A DNA stretch of 64,000 bases from Conchocele bisecta (lineage: Eukaryota; Mollusca; Bivalvia; Lucinida; Thyasiridae): positions 58,083,968 to 58,147,967 of the forward strand of contig CM055273.1 in assembly GCA_029237695.1 (NCBI GenBank). Direction: 5' to 3'. Positions 11,226-22,108 of the stretch are shown here, in pieces (position 1 is the first letter of the stretch; each line of letters begins with the position of its first letter). Made by a program: the position numbers and the translations under genes. The notes under the pieces are model-generated. The model did no database searches. It saw nothing but the letters and a program-made list of their open reading frames with translations, and was not told where the DNA came from.

Positions 11226-11483
11226 TCCTGATCATCTAGCTCACTATCAGGCTACTGGAGATCTCTTGTGGATCAAAAGTTACACTGGTCACAAACGTTC
11301 ACTATTGAAACTTGATACAGTTCAAGTTTTCGCTAGAAACAACGTTACAATACAACTGTTCCTGTCCAATGGCATAGTGTGGGCCCTGATTCTAATCTAG
11401 GACTACACTTATCACATACTAGTACCTGTAACTGATCATTTATTACAGGAATGTAGTAAACGCTCTTATTACTCTTCTAATTA

Positions 11484-11849
11484 ATAATTCCAGCACAAAA
11501 ATATTTACACAATTCCATAACATTTGATTGGCCCGTAGCAAGTCTCAGTCCAAAATTTATATCCCAGTAAAATTCCCACGCCAAACTACTTTCTACAGGT
11601 GCGCTGTCAGTGCTGTCAATGTAAACAAATGGCTGCCGTCTGTCAAAATAAACACATTTTCTTGATGAATTTATTTCAAATGCTGGAATTATAAGGAATG
11701 AATGGCCTTTTTGTGGAATTTATCGGGGATATAAACTTGGAAAAGTCGCGAGAATACTGGACGAGGCCTTCCGGCCTTCGTCCAGTATTCCCGCGACTTT
11801 TCCAAGTTTATACCCCGATAAATTCCACAAAAAGGCCATTCATTCCTAT
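11484..11849 (-). mobile_element. F5 element, variant-tail subfamily
   Basis: It runs from ATAATTCCAGCACAAAAATA to AAAAAGGCCATTCATTCC. In place of the usual CCGTAACCGTGAGGCGCAG segment, the tail has CTACAGGTGCGCTGTCAGTG and CAATGTAAACAAATGGCTGC. The copy at 58769 shares this variant. Confidence 0.85.
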
Positions 11850-11875
11850 ATTGAATTTGTTTTCATCTCAGTCAC

Positions 11876-11903
11876 GGTCATTCGTCAGGCGCCAAATGTA
11901 ACA
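11876..11903 (-). other. possible LTR end and primer-binding site
   Basis: On the minus strand TGTTACA is followed by TT and then TGGCGCCTGACG. TG..CA ends next to TGGCGCC are what an LTR 3' end plus a tRNA-Lys-type primer site would look like. No internal retrotransposon sequence remains beside it. Confidence 0.35.
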
Positions 11904-11920
11904 GGGATATAAAATTAAGC

Positions 11921-11993
11921 ACTCGGCCCCGGGGCTCAAACCCGGGATATTCCCATCACGAGCGGGATGCTTTACCGACTGAGCTAACCGGGC
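11921..11993 (-). tRNA. tRNA-like sequence, probable pseudo-tRNA, anticodon CGT
   Basis: The minus strand begins GCCCGGTTAGCTCAGTCGG, which contains a perfect A box (TAGCTCAGTCGG). It has an anticodon stem TCCCG/TGGGA with loop CTCGTGA, giving anticodon CGU (Thr), and a T arm CCGGG-TTTGAGC-CCCGG with a B-box-like GGTTTGAGCCC. The acceptor stem pairs poorly unless one base is bulged, and the D stem has one mismatch. It may be a decayed tRNA or a tRNA-derived head inside an LTR or SINE. Confidence 0.5.
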
Positions 11994-12060
11994 GACATAC
12001 CCTCTCTCACAGCGTGAGTTACTGAACTAGACATCGTATGTCAGTGAATGCAATATCTAC

Positions 12061-12267
12061 ACTGGAACCTCGTTAAAAAGGACACTCAGTGGACCCCATT
12101 GTGTTTAATTCGTTCAGATGGGTTTCATTGTAATTTATTTAATTATGTGTCTGTTCATGATTGAAAATGACAACTGTTCATAGAGTGCTTGATAACAGTG
12201 GAACCTCACTAAACCGGACACCCTGGGGAGCTCCCAGGGTGTCCGGTTTAGAGAGGTACCACTGTAC
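12061..12267. mobile_element. F1 TIR element, hairpin at right
   Basis: The left TIR is diverged (ACTGGAACCTCGTTAAAAAG). The right hairpin, ACAGTGGAACCTCACTAAAC to GTACCACTGTA, is well preserved. Confidence 0.75.
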
Positions 12268-12630
12268 TAAAAATGCTCACCTTGACGATATATAAGCTTC
12301 TTTTTGTCACGAAGTGTCACAGACAATTAAGTTAGTCATAACCGGGGATGATTCCTCGCTCATTGGACAGCATATACTACACGTCCTGATCAAACTACGG
12401 GAATGTGGAGAATGATTGATATGGGGGATATGTGGGCGTAACATTTGACTGTCTGAAGAAAAGGGGTTTATGCCTTTTGTGGCCAGTATAACCTTTGATC
12501 TATAGCTATAAGAGCAATTTGGCGATAGACGCCATGTGTCACGCCAAGTTTATTTTTATTTTTTTTACTGATCTGGCGTTTTTTCTTCTTTTCTGTTACT
12601 GTGCATGAGGGTAGCGCGAGCTGTTTGGCC
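12268..12630. other. unassigned DNA
   Basis: No gene or recognised repeat is seen before the F5 copy starts. Confidence 0.4.
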
Positions 12631-13011
12631 AATAATTCCAGCACAAAAATATTTACACAATTCCCTAACATTTGATTGGCCCGTAGCAAGTCTCTGTCCA
12701 AAATGTATATCCCAGTAAACTCCCACGCCGAACTACTTTCCGTAACCGTGAGGCGCAGATAAAATAATTCTTAAGAAAACGGAAAATAAACACATATTCT
12801 TGATGAATTTGTTTCAAATGCTGGAATTATAAGGAATGAATGGCCTTTTTGTGGAATACTGGACGAGGCCTTAAAAAAATACAATTTTCGAAAAAAAAAT
12901 CAGAAAAAAAAACACTTATTTTTCGAAAATTGTAATTTGTCCAGTATTCCCGCGACTTTTCCAAGTTTATACCCCGATAAATTACACACAAAAAGGCCAT
13001 TCATTCCTATA
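12631..13011 (-). mobile_element. F5 element with a long AT-rich loop
   Basis: The tail and foldback are standard, but the head arm is shortened and the loop (about 12872-12945) carries its own inverted pair built on TACAATTTTCGAAAA and TTTTCGAAAATTGTA. Confidence 0.8.
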
Positions 13012-13071
13012 TTGCATTCGTATGTCTATATTGAGGACTGACGTGTATGGAAGTGTATAGAGTTTGCTAGA

Positions 13072-13197
13072 CGTATGCCGGGTGTTTTGCCTGGCTGATT
13101 GGCGATCAGTGTAGACCCTGAACAGACTGCGCAAATGCGCAGTCTGGTCTGGGTCTGCATTGGACGCAAAGGCAATCAGCCGCATTTTCCCGGCCAC
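13072..13197. repeat. F3-related foldback
   Basis: GGCTGATTGGCGATCAGTGT at left and ACGCAAAGGCAATCAGCC at right surround a stem CAGACTGCGCAAATGCGCAG with complementary continuation. Confidence 0.65.
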
Positions 13198-13385
13198 AAT
13201 CTGATTTGTCAGTCGGGGTCGTCGGTGGATGAAAGGGGATTTTTACGGCGTTTGCTACTAGCGTAACCCTAGCTCAGCATCCACATCCGCGTAGTGTGCT
13301 TACTGCGTACGCTGATCGCAAATCCATTAATATAACATCGTGTGTGCCTTTGAATAATAACAAACACCATTTATAAGTATTTTAC

Positions 13386-13686
13386 TACAGTGAAACCTCT
13401 CTAAACCGGACACCCTGGGAGGTAACCCAGGGTGTCAGGCTTAGAGAGGTTTCACTGTAAATCAGGCATTTAATCATTCTGAGCGATAGTTGTGTGCTAT
13501 GCGATCACGAACAGACATTATCACCTGAGATAAATGACCAAATAACTCAACAAAATAAGATCTGGGGATCTGGCTGATCGGGGGCTACACTGCTCGCACA
13601 ATGCATAAGCCCCATATGTTTCCAGTCACAGTCACATGTAGCCTGAGGTGTCTTACTGGTGTTCGGTTTAGAGTAGTTCCACTGTA
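13386..13686. mobile_element. F1 element interrupted by an F3 fragment
   Basis: The outer ends are TACAGTGAAACCTCTCTAAA and GTTCCACTGTA. Between about 13560 and 13640 it holds GGGGCTACACTGCTCGCACA and CATAAGCCCC, part of an F3 right end. Confidence 0.75.
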
Positions 13687-13689
13687 TAT

Positions 13690-14305
13690 AACGGTTAACG
13701 AATGTTATTTTTTTTTCTGCTATTTTTTCTGGTTTCTCAACAGAAATGTATGTTGTTACCACTCAGTTGAACCGTCTCGGCGAGACGGTCAACATACACT
13801 TTGGGTGGGTAGCTGGTGCACCCACTAGATTTGCCGGACCAATTTTATGATGTTTCCGGCGCCCCTGTACTAACAAATCCGTGTCTACGCGGGTCACAAC
13901 TAGCATATGGTCCCGTTTCCTAGACGACGGCCAAATGTAAACATTAATTTGTTTTATGATATGTCCTGATTGCATCAATCTAATATGACGCGAACTATGC
14001 TTTTATGAAGCTAGAACGAAATTGAGAGATGAGATTCAAAATTCAACCCTAGCTTATCTTAATTTGTCTTCGAAATTTCCAAGGTTTCTGTCTGTCTCGT
14101 ACTGAGAACAAATGTGGTGTTACCATGGTAATCGAATGTACGACTAAAGTAAGGATGTGTTGCGCGTGATTCCCAAAGCGATGAAAACGTGCCTCAACCA
14201 TCCACAAAATTTAACTTTTGAGCAAAGTATTATTTTTACTTATGTAATATCTTAGTACTCGTACATATACATACATATACATAACATGTAGTAGGTTATC
14301 AGGCT
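13690..14305. other. unassigned DNA with a short hairpin
   Basis: TTGAACCGTCTCGGCGAGAC with its continuation (13767-13791) forms a perfect short stem. Nothing else is recognised. Confidence 0.45.
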
Positions 14306-14512
14306 ATACAGTGAAACCTCTCTAAACCGGACACCATGGGTGTCCGGCTTAGAGAGGTTTCGCTGTAAATCAGGCGTTTGCTCATTCTGAGACATAGTTG
14401 TGTGTTATGCGATTACAAACAGACATTATCACCCAAGATAAGTGACGACGAAAGTCATAACAAATAACATCACATGTGTTTTCTTGGTGTCCAGTTTAGA
14501 GGGGTTCCACTG
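14306..14512. mobile_element. F1 TIR element
   Basis: It starts TACAGTGAAACCTCTCTAAA, with the internal hairpin CCGGACACCATGGGTGTCCG shortened to a tight loop, and ends TTTAGAGGGGTTCCACTG. Confidence 0.8.
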
Positions 14513-15028
14513 AATTTCAATCGTATTCAGCAGTTTAAGGGAGAGATAGGGCACATATAAAGTTGTCACCAAATACCAAACTGGAAAACGGACGTACATG
14601 GGCTGTCGATTGAAAACATGTACCTTATGACGTATGCGAGCAGTATCGCCGCATATCAGCATCCGCGCAGTCCGCGTATTGCCTGCCATTCAGACAGTTA
14701 ATTAGCCGTACTTCAGACAGCAAAATGCTCACATTCCTATGCGACTGCGGAATATGCAAGATGTACAAATAGGCACATATAAACATACGAATGTTGTTTT
14801 CTCTCTCTCCATTTTTATCAGCGATATCAATAATGATGGCGTGCGAGAAAATCATATGTGTACAATTCATATGAGGAAAATGTAGTCAGTCTCCAGATGA
14901 CAACAATGCATTGTGTTGTAAAACAGGATTATGCCCTTTAAAAAGGAAATCAGTATTCTATCGATAATGGGAATTGAGTACTGTGTACGTAAATAATGTA
15001 CTAATGATTTACAAAACAAAAGGTGTCT
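14513..15028. other. unassigned DNA
   Basis: Short overlapping minus-strand frames have no motif. No repeat family is recognised. Confidence 0.4.
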
Positions 15029-15660
15029 GTGACTGGAGTCATTTGGGCTTATGGGATTTGCGACCAGTGTAGATCCAGATCAGCCTGTGCATCCGCACAG
15101 TCAGGATCTGCACTGTATTTCTTGTGTAAAGAACGATAACAAACAAGCGCGAAAGCACGTATAACATGTTTTCGTCGGCACAAATGCAAACAGTGCAGAT
15201 TCAGATGAGCCGGCTCGTAACGAGCCGTCTCATCAGGATCTGCACTGTGTGCGATGGTGACGTAATGGTGATCTTTAATGTTTGTGGAGCGGGGGAAAGG
15301 GAATACCCGGATGAAACCCACTTTTCCGGTCTGGAGATCACCATATCATCTCACATTCTGCCCTAGTTCGCCTCCGATATGTTATCTACGGCTACAATTT
15401 GACCCATTCAAAAAATGGGAGCAACCGAAGTGCATACCCAAACCTGTTGTATGTAGGTCAAAATTGTGTAAACTTTATATTTTATACATTTAAGCAAATA
15501 ATCTTTGATGTTGAAATAGTAAGTTGCCAAAATTAATAAAACAGGGAAATCATTTTCCCATGGAAGCCATCGTTTCTCCTGTTGTTGTTCAACATTCAAC
15601 ATAACGAAATGAAGCTGATCAGGATCTGCACCGTCCGCCATTCCATCAATGGAACACATG
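15029..15660 (+). repeat. scattered F3 fragments with an F4 core
   Basis: F3 words occur at 15029-15118 (CTGTGACTGGAGTCATTTGG to AGGATCTGCACTG) and at 15606-15660 (GATCAGGATCTGCACCGTCC, CCATTCCATCAATGGAA). The F4 core palindrome, GAGCCGGCTCGTAACGAGCC, lies at 15183-15254. The remainder is unassigned. Confidence 0.55.
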
Positions 15661-15664
15661 TCAG

Positions 15665-15915
15665 GGATTCCGCTGGGGAAAATAAAAAAATCGCCACTTC
15701 TTTTTTTTGAAGTGGCGATTTTTTTTCGAAAATTGTATTTTTTTATCGCCAATTGTTTATTTTTTATCTCCAATTGCAAAAGTGGCGATCGCTAGCGGAA
15801 CCTGGATTCCGCTGGGGAAAATAAAAAGATCGCCACTTCAAAAAATTGGCGATAAAAAATTATAATTTGCGAAAAAAAAAAAAAATTGCGAAAGTGGCGA
15901 TCGCCAGCGGAATCC
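15665..15915. mobile_element. two adjacent small TIR elements
   Basis: Units 15665-15802 and 15804-15915 each start GGATTCCGCTGGGGAAAATA and end AGTGGCGATCGCYAGCGGAA. The interiors are A/T runs with further inverted repeats (TCGCCACTTC, GAAGTGGCGA). Confidence 0.8.
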
Positions 15916-15917
15916 CT

Positions 15918-15987
15918 GTGTACTTCCAGTGTCGTATACAGTCTATATAGTGTATATAGTCTAAGAAAAGCATACGAGACAAACCAT
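15918..15987 (+). repeat. 70-bp direct repeat, left copy
   Basis: GTGTACTTCCAGTGTCGTAT through ACGAGACAAACCAT recurs at 16511-16580 with one difference that I can see. The copies lie 593 bp apart. Confidence 0.85.
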
Positions 15988-16340
15988 ATGATTTTACAAC
16001 TAAGAAGATGTGCGAATCTTAAGAATTTGTTTTACAGAATTTACGATATTTACTACATACAATATGATATTTACTACATACAATATGATATTTACTACAT
16101 ACAATATGATATTTTCTACATACATATTATTTACATACAATATGATATTTACTACATACAAATATGATATTTACTACATACAATACGATATTTACTACAT
16201 ACAATATGATTGTTTCTGTAATCGAAATCGAAAGTTGGCGAAATGATTTGAGTAGAACAATTCCTCATTTGTCCTTAACATTTCGCCAACATGCTACGTC
16301 ATTTACGGAAAATATGTTTCTGTGATTTTTCATGAAGGCA
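15976..16340. mobile_element. F13 element with an inserted 21-bp array
   Basis: It starts GAGACAAACCATATGATTTT. Its right part has ATTTCGCCAACATGCTACGT and GGAAAATATGTTTCTGTGAT. The left arm is stretched by the array listed next. Confidence 0.65.
16045..16208 (+). repeat. 21-bp tandem array, about 8 units
   Basis: GATATTTACTACATACAATAT repeats. Starts at 16045, 16066, 16087 and 16108, then 16144, 16166, 16187 and 16208, show an exact 21-bp register with one disturbed unit in the middle. Confidence 0.9.
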
Positions 16341-16510
16341 GTGGTGTATGGTATGGTTTATAATTTATTGCAACTGCAACTTGTTATGCATCCACATAGT
16401 CATACAATAAAGTTCACCACATGATAACAGCCAGCCGACATGTTGCATCCATAATAATTCCTGATCTAAATAAATAAATAATGCATGTTCTACATACTGA
16501 ATTTATTAAG

Positions 16511-16580
16511 GTGTACTTCCAGTGTCGTATACAGTCTATATAGTGTATATACTCTAAGAAAAGCATACGAGACAAACCAT
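16511..16580 (+). repeat. 70-bp direct repeat, right copy
   Basis: This is the partner of 15918-15987. After the shared GACAAACCAT it diverges into ordinary sequence rather than F13. Confidence 0.85.
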
Positions 16581-16822
16581 GAAACACATCATGAAAGTTC
16601 AATATCGTGTTTGAATATAGCACGTTACTAGCATGTTCATGGTGATATTATGTTTAATAGCATAGCAGGCACATATTACATTAATATTGCAACAACAAGT
16701 GTAGATCCGGGTACGTATCACACCATCTTACATGCACACAATCTTATTATGATAGCATGATAATAAGGTTCACGACTCCAACTATATCCCTTGTATCGTG
16801 TATTACAGTTCCGTTTTTACCT
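16581..16822. other. unassigned DNA
   Basis: Nothing recognised. Confidence 0.4.
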
Positions 16823-16930
16823 GGGCCCGGTTGCTCAAAGCTTCTGTTAGCTTAACAGACTGTTAAATCCTTAGCAATGCTAAGGATTTAACAGTCTGTT
16901 AAGCTAACAGAAGCTTTGAGCAACCGGCCC
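16823..16930. repeat. 108-bp palindrome
   Basis: GGGCCCGGTTGCTCAAAGCT is answered at the far end by AGCTTTGAGCAACCGGCCC. The arms pair almost completely around AGCAATGCT. It resembles short palindromic MITEs known from molluscs. Confidence 0.85.
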
Positions 16931-17034
16931 TGCTCAATTCAATGTATACACGTATGTACTACAATTATTAAGGAATGTGCCACTACGCTGATGTCAACCT
17001 TCGTAATGTCCATTTGCTCAGCCAGGGACCTGCA

Positions 17035-17300
17035 TAACAAAAACTGTCGTATTTTCGTACATGAAATCAAAAGTTGATGAAATTCTCAGAGCAAATGCGG
17101 AATGCTATTCCGCATTTGCTCTGAGAATTTCGTCAACTTTTGAGTTCATGTATTTCTCAGAGCAAATGCGGAATGCTATTCCGCATTTGCTCTGAGTATT
17201 TCGCCAGCTTTCGACGTTATTTACAGAAAATATCAGAGTTTGTGTCAATACTTTTCATGAAAATCGCATTATTTCTCAGGTACAAAATCATGGCATGTAT
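17035..17300. mobile_element. F13 element with duplicated central hairpin
   Basis: CAGAGCAAATGCGGAATGCT with its inverted partner occurs twice in a row (about 17084-17136 and 17157-17200). The right part (TTCATGAAAATCGCATTATT, TACAAAATCATGGCATGTAT) is standard. Confidence 0.75.
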
Positions 17301-17304
17301 ACAA

Positions 17305-17540
17305 TTATTATAGTGTGGAAATGTAAAGATTTTGTGATAAGATGAGCCGCCTGAGGATTGCCGTAGGGCAAGACCGGGAAACACTACAAAGTCTATTGTC
17401 CCCGCCTTGCTTATAAAACGGCATAAAGCGTCGGGATAGCACTCTCTTTTATTATTGTCTCACAAAGTAGACATCAATCACGGGCACTGCTAGTCGGTGT
17501 CTAGCATCACGTATTATTATCCTGTCTGGGGAAACGCGCA
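17305..17540. other. unassigned DNA
   Basis: Nothing recognised. Confidence 0.35.
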
Positions 17541-17772
17541 GGGGGCCGTGTCACTAAACTTCGTACGACTAAACTGTTCGTAAATGCAAGCTTAGGATCG
17601 TCTGGAAACTTCAATTGATAGATTTACATTTATTGAAAATAGGCTGCAGCAGCCTATGCTCAATAAATGTAAATTCAATAATTATTTGCAAGAAAACATT
17701 GTTAATGTGATATTTACAGACTATCATCACTTTGCACTTACGAACATTTTAGTCGTACGAATTTTAGTAAAA
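17541..17772. mobile_element. F2 foldback element, short central stem
   Basis: It starts GGGGGCCGTGTCACTAAACT. The stem is shortened to AGGCTGCAGCAGCCTATG. The right end, GTCGTACGAATTTTAGTAAA, lacks the final GGGCCCC. Confidence 0.8.
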
Positions 17773-17837
17773 CTAGACAGGTACGTGTCTGCAACCAGTG
17801 TTTGTAGAAAAAGCCCAAATATATTAGTCCATTGAAT

Positions 17838-18074
17838 TGTGGTTAACCCTTTCACCCCTAAGTAACTGAATGGGCTGCGATATATTAATTTTGCAACCAA
17901 TCCAATCATCGCAAAATGATTTTCAGACTATTCAATTTATAAAAAGGGGGTATTTGTTGTTCTCAAAAATATGAAAATTACTTTCAAACAGTGCAGATCC
18001 TGATGAGACGGCTCGTTACGAGCCGGCTCATCTGGATCTGCACTGTTTGCATAAACCGATATAGCGGGATTTCG
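17838..18074 (-). mobile_element. F4 element, near full length
   Basis: It starts TTAACCCTTTCACCCCTAAG. The core is GAGACGGCTCGTTACGAGCC, and it ends CCGATATAGCGGGATTTCG. Confidence 0.8.
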
Positions 18075-18361
18075 GAGACTGGAGAATGTGGCTTATGGGA
18101 TTTGTGATAGGTGTAGCTCGTATCCCGTAGTAGAGATGGCAAGATGTGTACAATTCGCCTATTTATCTTTACAACGAAGCAAACAATCAGAAAAAAATAC
18201 TCCTCGCTCTGAAATCTAAAATACGCACTAAATGCCATTTATAAAATAAATGTTCTATAAATGGCAGTGTTGAGAGCTAGGGGTATTTTTAACACTTTTT
18301 ACTTGTTTCTAAATATAAGTAGATGAATTGTACACATTTCACCATCCCTACCACGGGTTAT

Positions 18362-18455
18362 TGACCTGTGTTTAGACCCTGATGCGCAGTCTGATCTGGG
18401 GCTACACTGCTCGCACAATGCATAAGCCCCATATTTCTCCAGTCACAGCCACATA
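18362..18455 (+). repeat. F3 right-end fragment
   Basis: It contains CAGTCTGATCTGGGGCTACA, CACAATGCATAAGCCCC and TCCAGTCACAGCCACATA, and runs directly into the palindrome. Confidence 0.7.
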
Positions 18456-18456
18456 T

Positions 18457-18558
18457 ACAGTGGGGTCAGCGTGTAAGTGCACACACGAACGAACACGACA
18501 GGTTGGTTCCAACCTGTCGTGTTCGTTCGTGTGTGCACTTACACGCTGACCCCACTGT
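18457..18558. repeat. 102-bp near-perfect palindrome, copy 1
   Basis: Arms of 50 bp start ACAGTGGGGTCAGCGTGTAA and pair throughout; the two-base loop is TT. It sits at the end of an F3 fragment. The copy at 29472-29573 has the same context. Confidence 0.92.
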
Positions 18559-19306
18559 CACCTGTACGGTTATATTCGAGACACGTCCGAGTATTTGCCT
18601 CGTATAGATGGGCGGTGCAATAAATTAGGGCTCTGATAGTGGACGATACATCATCGACTACACAAACATATATAATTAGGGCCCGATGATACCCGATACA
18701 TCACCCGTTGGGCAGATGTGGAATTAACGCCCGGCGATCGCCGATAGATCACGCACTGTATGTGGAGGTTGCCGCTGGGAAAATTACCACCAACCATTAC
18801 GTATTATAACACATCATTTTGCCCAATTACGAAATGTGGCCACCGACAAAATGACAATCCGCTTCGTTCTCAGTTTTTCGGTTGGATACAACAGATACAT
18901 CAACATTTACAAAAGAGTTTGTAAAAATAAATAAAAGAATAGACTACTACAAGAGAAAAGCAAGAGCAACAATGTTTAAATCTAGACCTTTATATAGTAA
19001 AATGCTGAAGGTTTCAGATGTTGTGTAGAACAACATGTATCAAAATTCAACAAAACTGTACCGCTATTTTTTTATTTATGCTCGTGCGTATTGTTGTGTA
19101 TTATATTTTCAATGTTTCTGTGCCAGGTCCACGCCACATCAGAATAACTTGCCCCCCCCCCCCCTCCCAAGTGATGGGGAATAACCCAATTCTACTCCCA
19201 GGTAACAAAAGAGCCAAAAACGTACCTGATGGCCAAACCAGGCAAATCGTGATTCCTATAGGGAGAAACCACTACCGTTAATTTAAGCCATCGCGATCAC
19301 CGTATT
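18559..19306. other. weak tandem repeat and unassigned DNA
   Basis: 18623-18770 holds three degenerate units around ATTAGGGC(T/C)C and CGATACATCA. A poly-C run lies near 19151-19164. No gene is recognised. Confidence 0.45.
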
Positions 19307-19855
19307 CTACTGTCTGTTTCACGAAAGCTGCCCAAATTTTACAGCCATATAAACAATTAAAAAACAATATTATATTATTCGATAGTATTAAATTAAAGGA
19401 AAATTTAAGAATGAGCCTTCTTTTTATTTCGTGAAATTTGGTCAAATATTGATTTTATTACGAAAAATTGAGTTCTCTATGGGAATTTAACATGGGGGAA
19501 AAATAGGTAAGGAAGTGTGGGAGGAGTCAAAAAACGAAAAAAATTGGAAATTGACTCCGAAACCTGACTAGATAGCTTTGATATGATCTAACTAAGAAAA
19601 CAAAAGTTAAATTTTAAAAATCGGTCCAGTATTTCTGAAATTCAAAAATATTTCCCCATGTCAAATCCCCATATGGGGATTTAACATGTGGAAAATCTTT
19701 TTCGCAATAAAATAAATATTGACCAAATTTCACGAAATAAAAAGAAGGCTCATTCTTAAATTGTGATAACATTTAATATTATCGAAAACAATATTGTTTT
19801 CGGATTGTTTATATGGGCGTAAAATTTGGGCAGCTTTCGTGAAACAGACAGTAGG
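19307..19855. mobile_element. F7 TIR element, about 550 bp
   Basis: The TIRs are CTACTGTCTGTTTCACGAAA and its complement ending at 19855. Subterminal arms (CAAATTTCACGAAATAAAAA) and a central CCCCATATGGGG stem make it a long imperfect foldback with no coding frame. Confidence 0.88.
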
Positions 19856-19860
19856 CTACT

Positions 19861-20050
19861 GTGGGCCATTTCACTAAACTTTGTACGACTAAAATGTTCG
19901 TAGGTACAAACTTATGATTACATTTATTGAGCATAGGTTGCATGCAGCCTATGCTCAATAACTGTAAATCCATCAATTTAAATTTCCAGGCGATCCTAAA
20001 TTTGCGCTTATGAACATTTTAGTCGAAAGAAGTTTAGTGAAACGGTCCCC
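19861..20050. mobile_element. F2 element, shortened
   Basis: It starts GTGGGCCATTTCACTAAACT and ends AAGTTTAGTGAAACGGTCCC. The left subterminal segment is missing, which gives about 190 bp. Confidence 0.8.
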
Positions 20051-20198
20051 TGGTGTATGCAACGGCGGTAAACCAACTTCCGGCGCGTTATCACATACAA
20101 GTAGTTCCGCTAGTTTGCTTGCTTTTAATATTATCCATAGTAGACGGTAATCAAATAAACAGTCGTCATTCCTATCGAATATACATCACATACACAAT

Positions 20199-20431
20199 AT
20201 GGGACAAGTCATGTGATTTTGTACCTAAGAAAATGTGCGATTTTTCATGAAAAGGATTTCAAAATTTACAATATGTTCCATAAATGAGTCAAAATGTTCA
20301 GAATTCTGCACTTGCTATGAAAATGTGAAACTTTCGACGACATTTATAAACAATATCACTGTTTATGAAAATATTTGTAATGAAAATCGCACATCTTCTT
20401 ATGCACAAAATCACATGACATGTCTCATATT
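20199..20431. mobile_element. F13 element, diverged
   Basis: It runs from GGGACAAGTCATGTGATTTT to ATCACATGACATGTCTCATA. The central stem is eroded. Confidence 0.7.
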
Positions 20432-20478
20432 TGCACAGCGCTGGAATTAACTACCTTATATGATGCAGTAACCGTTTT

Positions 20479-20580
20479 CCGCCGATAATGATTTCGAAAA
20501 TCAGGAATATTTTATATAACGAAATCTGAAAGTTGACATTGGCGGTCAATAATGCAGTTTTTCGAAATCAATATCGGCGA
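20479..20580. repeat. short foldback
   Basis: CGCCGATAATGATTTCGAAA at left pairs with TTTCGAAATCAATATCGGCG at right. Confidence 0.6.
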
Positions 20581-20729
20581 GACGCGACATGGTAGGTAAT
20601 CACAGAGCCGGACAAAGATAGCAGACCAATTGACAGGATTCTGCAACTTTGCTTAGTTTGGGAGCCAGACGGTCAGATGATAGACTCATCATTTATCTGT
20701 CACATCAGTCATTTACACAGGGGCTTCAA

Positions 20730-21280
20730 TACTGTCTGTTTCACGAAAGCTGCCCAAATTTTAAAGCCATATAGACAATTCAAAAACAATATTATTTTCG
20801 ATAATATTAAATTAAAGGAAAATTTAAGAATGACCCTTCTTTTTATTTCGTGAAATTCGGTCTTTTGTCTATGGGAATTTAACATGGGGGAAAAAGTGGT
20901 AAGGAAGTGTGGGAGCAGTCAAAAAAAGAAAAAAATTGGAAATTGACTCCGAAACCTGACTAGATAGCTTGGATATGATCTAACTAAGAAAACAAAAGTT
21001 AAATTTTAAAAATCGATCCAGTATTTCTAAAATTCAAAAAAATTTCCCCATGTTAAATCCCCATAGACAGACATCTTCACTCCGTGAAGATGTCTATGGG
21101 GATTTAACATGGGGAAATTGTTTTTTCGCAATAAAATCAATATTTGACCAAATTTCACGAAATAAAAAGAAGGCTCATTCTTAATTTTTCCTTTAATTTA
21201 ATATTATCAAAAGAAATCTTGTTTTTGAATTGTTTATATAGCCGTAAAATTTGGGCAGCTTTCGTGAAACAGACAGTAGA
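20730..21280. mobile_element. F7 TIR element, first of a tandem pair
   Basis: It runs from ACTGTCTGTTTCACGAAAGC to CTTTCGTGAAACAGACAGTA. The centre has ATGTCTATGGGGATTTAACA inverted to the left arm, with a GAAGATGTCT stem. Confidence 0.88.
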
Positions 21281-21290
21281 ATGGTGGATT

Positions 21291-21750
21291 CTACTGTCTG
21301 TTTCACGAAACCTGCCCAAATTGTACGGCTATAGCAAAAATGCAAAAACAATATTTTTTTCTTTCGATAATATTAAATTGTGTCAACATTTAAGAATGAG
21401 CCTTCTTTTTATTTCATGAAATTTGGTCAAATATTGATTTTTTTTCGAAAAATTAATTCTCTATGGGAATTTAACATGGGGAAAAAGAGGTGGAGAACCT
21501 GGAGGAGTCGAAAAACGAACAATTTTGGAAATTCATTCTGAAACCTAGCTAGATAGCTTGGAAATGATCGAACTAATAGAACACAAGTTACAGTTTGAAA
21601 ATCGGTCCAGTATTTCTGAAATTAGAAAAATTTCCCCATATTTAAGATTTAACATGGGGACATTTTTTTTCGCAATAAAATCAAGATTGGACCAGATTTC
21701 ACGAAATAAAAAGTGTGCTCATTGGGCAGGTTTCTGAAACAGACAGTAGG
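21291..21750. mobile_element. F7 TIR element, second of the pair
   Basis: It begins CTACTGTCTGTTTCACGAAA only 10 bp after the first copy ends, and finishes TTTCTGAAACAGACAGTAGG. Part of its right arm is deleted. Confidence 0.85.
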
Positions 21751-21944
21751 AGGATTCTAGGATTCACGATTTAATTGTTACAGTTTTAACAGTTTTTGGA
21801 TAGACTCGTCATTTATCTGTCAGCATGGGCTTCACCAGATCGGTAGATTATTACATTTTGAACAGTTTTTGGTGCAAAACTAACGGCCTGTTCACTTAGC
21901 CCTTTCAACCATATATAGTCCAACGAGCAAACATTTAATTAGCA

Positions 21945-22010
21945 AATTATGTTGATCCAAATGATCCGGCTTGTAACAAACCGTCCCATAAGTATCTGCA
22001 TTGTTTGTCA
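21945..22010. repeat. F4 core remnant
   Basis: GATCCGGCTTGTAACAAACC followed by ATCTGCATTGTTTG resembles the F4 core with several changes. Confidence 0.35.
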
Positions 22011-22108
22011 GTATCTTTTTTTCGAATATTTAACGTTTCACCGTTTTTGTATTACTGATCATGCGCAGTGAAGATACAATGGGGAAACGCACAAAAACCA
22101 CACACACT

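Noticed and set aside
15408..15779. 123-codon minus-strand open frame
   Set aside because: Much of it is translated A/T-rich inverted repeats of the 15665-15802 element.
19151..19164. functional poly-C element
   Set aside because: Homopolymer runs of this size are common and often assembly-dependent; no structure around it.
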